A stretch of 64,000 nt of DNA, taken from contig JAPYXD010000555.1 of the NCBI GenBank assembly GCA_030998225.1, forward strand, positions 3,658,001 to 3,722,000, written 5' to 3'. This DNA is from Diplolepis rosae (Eukaryota > Arthropoda > Insecta > Hymenoptera > Diplolepididae). Position numbers and translations under genes: made by a program. Positions 1-10,800 of this stretch are shown here, one piece after another. The notes beneath the pieces were generated by a model. That model had not been told where the DNA came from. It did not search any database and worked only from the letters and a program-made list of their open reading frames with translations. The stretch's first letter is position 1, and every line of letters starts with the position of its first letter.

Positions 1-75
1 GCTATATACAAGCGTCCGACATCCCATTCTCCATATGAAGACCTCGTTATATTGCGTTTCGGCATCCAATAATTT
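1..75 (-). repeat. Truncated copy of the tRNA-like SINE/hairpin repeat
   Basis: The reverse complement of this edge sequence matches 43,690-43,755. It shares the GCCGAAACGCAATA block, the AACGAGG block and the TCGGACGC block that lies just outside the tRNA-like core. The core would lie beyond the left edge of the window. The copy shows that this repeat is dispersed and occurs in both orientations. Confidence 0.55.
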
Positions 76-506
76 TACAATTTTTGATGGTAGAGTTGAA
101 ATGTCACTGTCTATAAAGTAGACAGTGACAGTGACACAAATATTATAGATAATTTAGACCATTTGTTAAATTTTGAAACAGGTACATATATACTATACAT
201 TCTACATATAAAAACCATTCATTCCATACTTTTAAACATGTCATTCATAACAACTGTGCACTCAAAAAAAGGTTCTGTTAAATTTACTAAAGCTAATCGG
301 TTAAAAAATTTCCGGTTAAAATGACTAAACTTAGTTAATTTCACCAGAAAAATCGTTTGCTTATTATGGTTACGGAATTCTGGTTATATACATTTTGATA
401 TTATTATTCCAGTTAATGTTACAGAAAAATATAGTAAAAGTAGTTTCAAGATACTCTGTTGGTAGCGTTACTATCTACACAATCTGGCGCCTTTTCGTTT
501 TTCGCT

Positions 507-582
507 ATACATGCAAGCCTCGGCATTTTGACTCTAGAGGGGCTGCCCTTCAAGAGTCAAAATGCCGAGGCTTGTATACATG
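507..582. other. Strong hairpin with 22-bp perfect arms
   Basis: Bases 514-535 (starting CAAGCCTCGGC) are the exact reverse complement of 553-574, with a 17-nt loop at 536-552. Pairing continues imperfectly outward through ATACATG/TATACATGT. The arms are much less AT-rich than the surroundings. The size fits a microRNA precursor or a very small palindromic transposon remnant; the sequence does not decide between them. Short open frames crossing it are by-products of the symmetry. Confidence 0.7.
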
Positions 583-1888
583 TTGATACCGGTTTCCTGT
601 TAGTTATGTTGAGTATTAGGCCGTTTACAAAAACAAGTGAAAACGAAAGCAAGGTAGAGTCCGAAGGAATCTTGAAGATCTCACGTCTTGTCTCGAATTA
701 TTTTTACAAAGAAAAAATTCAAAAGTAAAGAACTTTGTAAATTTTGTATTTATATGTATTTAAATGTACATTTTTAATAATAATATAAACAAAATAAAAT
801 AATTCAACAATAAACATACATTTTTTTATTTTTAAAATTATAATTTCCACGCCTTTAAATCATTATTTATTTTTAAGGTTGTGTTAGCATTCAACCGGGA
901 AATTTTAGTAAATTTAAATAGAAATATGGTAATGTTAAATGGACTAAATCAAAAATAATTAGAGGAATCGCTTGGAAAGTTTAAATGAGCATGAAGCAGG
1001 TTAGCCTAACTAGGGCCCAATTGTATTTCCCTGCTGGGCTAGATCTGGGTTCAGAGTTACAAACCAAGAAAACTTCCACTTGGGGCAATTCAACTGAGAC
1101 TCATGTGAAGCTTGGGAAATCTAGTTGGAACTCACCTAAACCCCATCCAATTTTTTCACACGGGGAGTAAATCTAGGATGTAAATAATAAAATAATTTTT
1201 TTTTTTCAATATCGATAGAAATTCATTTTTGAATTATCTAAGGTATCCAGTTATTTGGAAAAATTAGTTTGATATAAGCATTTAAACACGCCATTAATTT
1301 TCATATTTAGACATATTTCTGACATAATTAACAAAGAAATGAAGTAATATTGATGATTAAGTTGATTCGAAATATTATCAAACAGTTTAAATGATTCACG
1401 AGTTATCAAAGAATCTAAATATTATTCTGTTTTATTGGCAGATTAATGCGTATTAAAATTCATAATTGCGTAAATTAAATTTCATAAACTGTACACATAC
1501 AAATGACTTTATATACTTTTATATAAAATTTTTGTATTTTTTGTATTTTTGTAGATTGAGTATTGAAAATACACGCAGTTCGAAATTACCGTTGATTCAT
1601 CTAATATATATTTTTTAGCAAATATTGATAAAATTTACTTATAAAAAATGTTCTTATTACTTTATGACCCATTATCTAAAGCTACATATTCAAGCAACAG
1701 ATGAATTAAATACAAAAAAACCTTCAATGTCGTTTCGAAATAATCTTACGATAACAGTCACTAAAGTAAGCAGTGAGTTAAATTTAAAGGAAGGGATTAA
1801 ATTATCTGCTGGAGGTTTTAATGCTTCATACAAAAGCCTTGTTAATTTTTACGCTGCATATTAGTTGGGAACTTTTTAGTGCGTTAAA
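583..1888. other. Non-coding stretch upstream of the OTU gene
   Basis: No supported gene. Bases 985-1165 are clearly less AT-rich than the flanks and look like an interspersed repeat fragment, with GGGCTAGATCTGGG-type motifs. The reading frame at 1625-1864 resembles no family I recognise. It lies directly upstream of the first OTU exon and is more likely 5' untranslated or intergenic sequence than a protein. The OTU promoter should be in this stretch, but I see no clear core motif. Confidence 0.4.
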
Positions 1889-4800
1889 ATGTCTTCTATC
1901 CTTGTTTTTTTACTGATCCTTGCGACTGCTTCATCACGTGTAAATAAAGCACCAGGTGAGTATTTATACTATCATATCACTACTCCAGTTTTATATTTCG
2001 TATACATTCAATATATTTTATAATGGTTATCCATAATAATTTTATACATCATTTTTTTCTGATAATAGTATGAATGTTAATAAAATTTTGAATCTAACGA
2101 GCTCAAGCTGAAGGCAAAATATTAGTTTTGTAAAAATATATATTGCAAAAACGTCAAATTGCGATCTTTTTGAAAAATATTAATAACTGAAAATAATTAA
2201 CATTTTTAAAAGTTCTTAGTCTCATTTTGAAGGTGAGTTTTCATAGTAATCTGCTAACTAATTACGATATTTATAGAATTTTCCTGGATTCTGCCCTAGG
2301 ACCAAACATTGTACAAGAAAGTCATAAAATTTCAAATAAAAACTGTACTCTATATATTAATTTAAACTTCCAAAAATGTTAATGGTTTTCAGAGTTATTA
2401 ATATTTTTCAAAAAAATCGAAATTTGACGTTTTTACAATATATTTTTACAAAATTAACATTTGCCTTCAACTTGGGATCATTAGGTGTAAAATTTTATAA
2501 ATTCTTATGCTATTATCGGAAAAAAATGTTCAACTTTTTATTATAAAAAATAAGGCATTTTAACAATAGCTGAAATAACAGGTGAACCTATAATTTTTTG
2601 CGGTAGTATATATATACAAAAGAAAACACTCCAAAGTACACTTCAATTATAAGTTTTAGAATGGAACAGACATTATTCTGAAACATTAATTAATTAATTA
2701 TTTACCAACCTGAAATATGTCGGAAATTAATAATAAATAATTTATGCCAATCAGTTTTCTGATTGTTGTGCATCCATGACAACAACGAAAATCGGACCAC
2801 GAAAATTAGACCTCAGGCAAAAATAGATAATTTTGCTTTCAAGAATAGAAATATTATTATTGAAGGGCTATTTTGGAAGAGAACAAATTAATTTTCATGA
2901 ACAAAATTTGAATTACAGAAAAATAATTTTATTAATAAATTTTATTTTTCCCCCAACTTATTTTCTTATCGGTTCTTACAAAATTGTAAAAAATTATGCG
3001 ATTTTAATAAATTACAAATTACTTTTTCAAGAAGAAGATTCCCTACAAATTAACCATTTCCAATTTTCGGAAATGAAAAAATTATTATCAAATTCAGCAA
3101 TTTGTTTATAAAAATTTCATTTTGGAAAACGTTTTTTTAATGGTTTCAGCCATTAAAGAATTTATTTTTAAAAATCAGAAATGGAGAAGTTGTGGGAAAA
3201 AAATGATTCATGATTTATTAGAATCGCATAATTTTTTAAAATTTGGTAAGCAGCGATAAGAAAAAAAGTTGGGTCAAAAATAAAATTTGTTAATAAAATT
3301 ATTTTTCTGTGCTTCAAATTTTTTTCATGTAAAATAATCTTTTCTCTTTCAAAATAGCACTTCAATAATAATATTGCTATTCTTTAAAGCAAAATTATCT
3401 ATTTTTGCCTGAGGTCTAATTTTCGTGGATGAAAACTACCTTAACGAGGGTTTCCTTGTTGACGCCCTAAGGAAATCCGCCACCTTTAATTGGTATATTT
3501 TCGATTTTTTTGACATTTTCTAAAAGTGTTATTTTTTAATCTCTATACTTTTCTGAGTATGTGTATAAATTTTCAGGACATATATCATAATCAATTATAT
3601 AAATGTTAATAGTGCTTGAACACTAAAAAAGGCTTGTAATTGTTGAATGTGAATGTTTGTCAGTGTCTACCTTATCAGGAGAACATCGTTATTGTCTTTG
3701 TATCAGATAAGATACGTTTCAAACAGGTATCCCTTTCGAACAATGTTAGCTTCTTAAATTCCCAAGTAAATGTACCCACTTTTAAAATTTTGCGAAAAAA
3801 GACGATTTCAAATGCGTCAGAAAGTGAAACCGGGCCCTTTTGATTGTCGGTGTATGTTTTGTGGCTTTAAAAGTAGGGTGACCAGAGCTGATTTTCGGAA
3901 TTTGGGACATCCGGACTTGTTAAGAACCAATGTTTAATTTATCTGAATTTACGTGGATTTTATATGTATCCGTATTTCCTTGAGTAATGGAAATTCATTA
4001 ATATAAACTTATTTGCTTAGTGTATGTGGGGCGTTTGCCAAATTGTCGCAATAAGAAGTGCCTAAGAAGAAATCATATTTTTGCTTAATCTATCCCCACT
4101 TGATTTTTAAACTTACCAGTCTTGTTGCCAAAAGGGCAGTCAGTCGACCCAGAGCTTATGTCGAGGGCAGTTTTTTATCGAAGTTAAAATAAATTTACTT
4201 AATCACAAACTTGCAAATATCTTTGCAGTAAACGAAATATTTTCCCTGACGTGTAAAAACGAAAGGGAAGTGCCGAATTCATTGGCAAAAACATGGTCCA
4301 ATGGAGCCAGATAAATAAAGAACAACAATACTCATGTATTAATCTATGGAATTGTGCTAAAAAAAAAAAAAAACAGTGATCGATCACAGTGTACACAAGT
4401 GCAAGCACTAGTGAGTCGTTTCCAAAAGTCAACGAGAGCTCATTTAAACACGTACAACAAATTGAGGCAATGTTAAATGAGTGCCCATTATTTCAGTGAT
4501 TTTGAATTAATAATTCATACTTTTGGTCTCAGATAAATTCTTGCTAGCATTTGTATTTTATTTCAAAATAATTTTATTAATATGCCATTTCGACAATGGA
4601 GAATTTTGATAGATTAAGTATACCTTTACAAAAGTGTACAACAATCAAGGAGCATATAACTGCATTTCGGGAATTTCTAGCACAAAGTGACACGAATAAC
4701 CCTGCTCAAATCGCTGAACTACAATTACGATACAATTCAGTTTTTGCTTATTTTTCTAATCTCGATGATTTATATGGCGAAAATCAGTTAATTAACACTG

Positions 4801-7800
4801 AGCCAGATCATACCATAGAGAAAAAATCTATTCAAGACCTTTATTTTCAATCCCTTGCTAAAGCTCAGAATTATTTTACATCTTCCATATCACAATTTAA
4901 TACTAGCTTGCAGACGAATTTCCAAGAAGTGTCTTCAAATCTGGGCAATGGAAACGAATCGGTTGCGTCATCAAATCGAAGAAGGTTAAAATTACCTCAA
5001 GCTGAATTACCGACTTTCGGTGGTAGAAGAATGGCTATATCATTCAGGGATACTTTTGACACGATGATTAATAAACGTGATGACATAACTAACGTTGAAA
5101 GGTTACAGTATCTAAAATTCGCTCTTAAAGACGAGGCATTACGTAAAATTCAAGTTTTTGCCATTACTGAGGAAAATTTTCAGCGCGCTGGCTGTGGACC
5201 TTTTACGAAAATCATAGGAAGATAAGCGTACCTTGATTTCGCGTCATCTCAGTTTATTACTACGATTACCCATTCAAGAAAACGAATCTTATAAGAGGTT
5301 GATTACCCTCGCTGACGAATCCCAATATCATCTTCAATCATTAGCTTCATTGGGCGTGAATCTAGGTCAGGAAATGTTAGTAGCTATTATCGAAGAAAAA
5401 CTTCACAAAGCTATGCTAGAAAAATAAAACGAAACAATTAAAAGTGGAGAATTTCCTGATTTGGAAGATTTAACTGATTTCTTAAATGCTGACAAGGATC
5501 CCCCCCCCCCCCTTTCGAAAAACGCAAATTTGAGTTCAAACTTCAGACCTTCATGATTGTTGCATCTAATAAATGTATTCTTTGTTCAGAAGCACATCAT
5601 CTATTTAAATGCGGTAAATTCTTAACTTTAACGGTCGAGGAGCGGTTCAAGGTTGTGAAAGATGCATATCTATGTTTTAATTGGTTACGTAACCATAAAG
5701 CTAAGGATTGCAAATTCGGTGTTTGTAAAAAATGTGGGAAACGCCAAAATACCTTACTACACATCTCCAAAGCACAAAATTCAAATAAATCCAATGAATC
5801 TTGACAACCAAATCGAGTCTCGAAAATCCCTTTGAATTCACTAATTTCTACACCATCATTTCAATTAATGACGAGTACAATAGTTGAAGTATTTGATTTT
5901 TTAAAAAATCGAACAAAAGCACGACTCTTACACGGAAAAAATTTGTCGCCTAAAATTTAACAAACTATTCGAAGAGTCGTGGAGAAAGTAAAATCCGGAG
6001 AAAGTCTTGTAAGGTTTCAATGACTTTTAGGAAGTAGTAGAAAAACGTCGAATGACTTTTAAAAAACAAGTTCGAAGAAAAAAAGTCGCGTATTTATTAT
6101 TATAATAGTATATTACATTACAAGGGTCGAAACAGAGCGATTGCATTAGTGTGAAGTTTGCTGCCCGAGTGAAACGAGGGCTGCAATCACACGAAATGCT
6201 TTCGCTGTGTTTTGTTTCGAGTAATGTATACTATTTTTCATAGCGCCTCCTTTGAAAATCCGATTTTCGGTACCTGTAGAGCGGGTTGAAACTACGATTT
6301 TCAATCGAATTTTCATCGAATAATTTGAAATGAAAGTAATTCAAACAAATAGTTTTGTAAATTGTATTCTAAAGTCCATCAGATTTTATATGCTTTACGT
6401 TTTACATTTTCAGCGATTATTTATCATATTCTTCAATAAGGAGGTTCATAATATTTAGTCGACTTTCTAACCTATCCACGAGTATTACACAAAGTCGGTG
6501 ACTTTTTAAGCCACAAATAATTTTCCAACATAGCACGAAAGCGCTCTCCATTGACGGTAACATGACGGTCGTTTTCATCCACGAAAAAATACGGCCCAAT
6601 CACACCTCCGGCATGAAACACGCACCAAACAGTCACTTTTTGCGGATGCAACGGTGTCTCAGGAAGCACATTTGGGTTTGTTGCTGACCAATAACGCATA
6701 TTTTGCTTATTAACAAAGCCATTGAGCCAAAAATGAGCTTCATCACTGAAGATGATTTTTCGATGAAATTCTTCATTTTCTTCAAGCTTTGCCAGAGCCC
6801 AATTGGAGAAGTTTCAGCGTTTCAAATGATCAAATGGCTTTATTTCTTGAGTCAATTTGATCTTGAAAGCATGTAGGCCAAGATCTTTTCGCATAATACG
6901 CCACAGTGTCGTTTGAGCGATGCCTAATTCTTGAGAACGACGTGGAATCGACTGATTTGGCTCATTTTGAATCGATGCACTTACGGCTGCCATTATTCCT
7001 TCGCTTCGAGCAATACGTCTTTTTGGCACCGGAACGTCCAATAGTGTAAATTTGGTCTCGAATTTATCCACTATAGCGGGCACAGCCCGTCGGATGGGAC
7101 GATTATTACGGCCGAAAATTGGAGTAAGCGCTTTTAAAGTTGCGACCACCGACTCAGAATTTCGGTAGTAATTTTTAATAATTTCCAAACGTTGCTGGTT
7201 CGTGAACTTTACCATGATAAAAATGTTGACTTTAACTAACGTTTTGACATTGACAGTTCATTAAAAAAGTTTAAGGGTGCATTAATATAAAGATACGAAA
7301 TTTTTATGTCCCTATTGGAAAACCCTTTACAAAATTATTATGTTAGATAGGTAACGTAAAAAAAATTGCGAAAATGTATAGAATTTTCTGAATTTTTTTT
7401 TAGTAATATGAAACTTAACGTAACGTAAAATTTTTCCTGTTGCAATTTTCAGAATTCCCAGATACAAGTATCGGAATATTCAACACTTTTTAACTGAACA
7501 GTAAGAAATCGTTTCCTAAATTTACTAAAAAGTATTTGGATTTTCAGAAATTTTATCTTAAGGGGGGAACCTGGTTTAGAGGGTAAAAAAAATCAATTTT
7601 TTGAAAGTCATCTCATTCGATTGGAAATATATTCAGAAATATGTCTCCAAAATTTCAGTCAAATTCCAAATCGTTTCGCAGATATGGCCTCTGAGAGACC
7701 GTGCGCTCAGGAGACAATTAACTTTTGGAAAAAACTTTGAACGCGATTTTCTCGAAACAGCGTTTTCCTGCACTGCGTACACGATTAAGAATGTTTTAAT

Positions 7801-10800
7801 TGCCGCATTTTTATACGTGATAACTCTTTTTAGAGCTGAAAGTGTAAGCTTCTATGAGAACCTAAAAAATCACACAAACATTTTTTTTTAATAACTTTTT
7901 TTTTTTTAATTATCTCAAAATTTCGTCAGTAAAACGCAAATTTTTTTTTAAACTCTAATAAAATTTGCAATTTTTAACATTTCAATAAATTTCTTAGGTT
8001 TAAATAGAAGATAAACTCCTAAAGGGCATGAAAAATGTTGGTTTTAATGTTTCAGATAAAAAGGACGATCGCTATCATGTACGCAGTGGAGAATCTTCAA
8101 GCGAGTAGTGCCCCAAACAAATACGAATTTTTATTGCTAAACATTATCGAATAAAATAAAAATAAATTTTTTCTGCAAGATTTGTGTATCTATGACCTAC
8201 TTCAACAGTACTTGAAATATTTGATAAGTTAGGCAGCCTAAACAACTGTGCCGAAAATCATGCAATTTTCGACGTTCTAAACCAGGTTCCCCCCTTAAGG
8301 GCATGATACTGGGGAAAATAAGTAAGTCCATGTAAAAAAACTTTGTTCAGTTTCTACACGTTTACGTCCAAAAGTATAAAAATTTGTTTTTAAAATTAGA
8401 AAAATAATAGAGAAGTTGAAAACGGAAGTAGATAGACTACTTTTGGTTTGGATAATGAAAAGAATTTTTCCGGAAAAAGTCAAAAACCCTGTAGGGATGG
8501 TCACCCTACACTGTAAAAAATATCAGTAAACTTTCGTACTATGTATTCGGAACTTTTTCCTAAATTCTTAGGAAGCATAGATTTTCCTACAGAAAGTAGA
8601 AATATTTCATAGATTTGAGAAAAATTGACCGAATTTTCGGACTTATTTCCAAAATATTAGGAAATATATTAAAAAGGTGAAAACATTTCACAAATCTCCT
8701 AATTTGTAGGAAATTTTTCCCATGAAAAGCGGAAATTATTCTACAAAAACGGAAATTTGTTCACTTTTTTTGGATCTTTTTCCACTTAAATTATGAAATA
8801 TATCAGTTTTTCCTAATAAACTGGATATTTCTCCTACCAAACAGTAGGAATTATTTCCAGTTCTATGTCGGAAATATTTCCGACTATATCTTTGGAAAGA
8901 TTTACGACCCATTTGTATTTTAAGCTGTCAGACTATTTTCGGAAACAATTCCGAAAATTTTTTTACAGTGTACTCTGAGGTCCAAATGATATGTCAGAAG
9001 TTTAATTTAACATAATTTTCTTAAGAATATTTCATATTATTTTCCACTTAATGTTCTTAGGAAGATACTTTTTCGGAAACAGTATAAAGCTTAAAATATG
9101 CTACAAAAATATTCCCTAATTCATGAAAAGAAAAAGAGTGTGAATTCTTATATTTTTTGATTAAAAATTAGAAAACTAAACTTACTTAAAAATTTTAATA
9201 TAAAAAATTAGGTAATTGAATGAAGATGTATCAATATAAATAAATTACCAATAATAAATGTCGTATAAATAAACGAAGGATCAATTTCAAAAAAGTTTGT
9301 TCACACAAGTACTTTTTCTTCTCTTCGAGACTAGTTTCACATTACTCAAAATGTCAAATTACGTTAGCAAATCAAAAATCATTTAAAATTGATGAAATTT
9401 TCAAGTAAAATTGTTCTTGAACAAATGATCTAAAATTTGAATAGTAACCAAAAATTCTTTTTTGCATACATGTTTATATTTCAATCAGAATAAGTTTTCT
9501 ATCGTAAAAATTATTTTTTATAGAGAAGGTTATTTTAAAAAAGTGAAAATTTAATAAGAAGAGCCATCCAAATAAAATTTTAATGATAATTTGAATTTTT
9601 ACACAAATTGAAGATCTTCTTTTTCCCCTTTTTATGGTGTTTTAAAGTATGCAGACAAATTTTGAAAGACGGTAGGCTTTGAGAAGTTGACATTTTTTAT
9701 AAGCAATTATACTTTTGCAATGATAAGTTTTTATTTGATCAAGTTATAATTCGTTATATAATTACATTAAAAACAATTAATAAATTAGATAACATGTTTA
9801 TACAACTTAATCACTTTATTTTTTTAATTTATAGAAGAGTGCGTTCAAAACTCTTCGTCACTCAAAAATGAGAATATCTCCTCGCCACATGAGTTATTTT
9901 GCATTTTGGATAGAGGAGATAGTAAAGACATTAAAAAAATTTCGGTACCAAAAGCAAAATCTAAACTTTTGGGGAAAGTTGCAGTCACGTCCAAAAGAGT
10001 TAATCATTCAAAAGGCAAATTAAAAGACGAAAAAGCCAACCCCTCTCGAGATCGCATAAGGCAACAGTCGAAAAATTTGAAAAAATTCAAAAAAGGTATT
10101 TAATTTTATTTCTAGATGCAAAATTTTCAAGGGTTAAAAAGTAGGTATTTGAAAAAGCTAATTTAAATTATTTAATTATTTTTTTATTTTTGTGAGGAGG
10201 AAAAATGTCGAAATCTTTTATAGACGCTGTACAGGACTCTCCTAGGACGGGTCTAGGCATACCTGTTAGAACAAAAAAAAACCCTCTCTCGAGCTAATAC
10301 ACCGCCCGCGGAACCGCCTTTCGGCTTTAAACTTCGCGGTCAGTTGGTTCCAGCTTAAAGTCACGTACGACTCTTCCGTCATCCGTTCGCCCGGGACTCC
10401 CATCCGCAGACACACGCTCGTTAGGCAGGCCGACTATCCGCGCCAACCAGGGGAGGAATAAGAAGATTCCTCCCCCGGTCGACACGGACACGTCTTCATC
10501 ACCAGGGTGACGAATGACCTGATAACATCCATATCTGTTCAGATTGAAGCATGAGAGAGACCATCGTGTGAGGAGTGAGTTGTGCGCCCACTGCCCGACT
10601 GACAGCCTCTCTTTCCGCGCCCCACCTGACACAGACAAAGAGTGTGGGCTCTGCATTCTCCATAAGGGATCCGCAGTAGCGACACGACTCATCGTCTCTT
10701 TTCTTGAAGCGCTTCAAGTACGCATTAAAGCAACCATGGCCCGAAAGCGCTTGCGCCAGGTAAAAGTCGACTTGACTGTGCTTTCTATCCAGCCAGGTGG

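Noticed and set aside
1625..1864. 79-codon frame directly upstream of OTU exon 1
   Set aside because: It ends before the OTU ATG in another frame, has no recognisable motif and no splice signals; more likely untranslated or intergenic.
5805..6240. Continuation of the BEL/Pao element into pol
   Set aside because: No protease or reverse-transcriptase motif could be found in any frame after the zinc-knuckle region.
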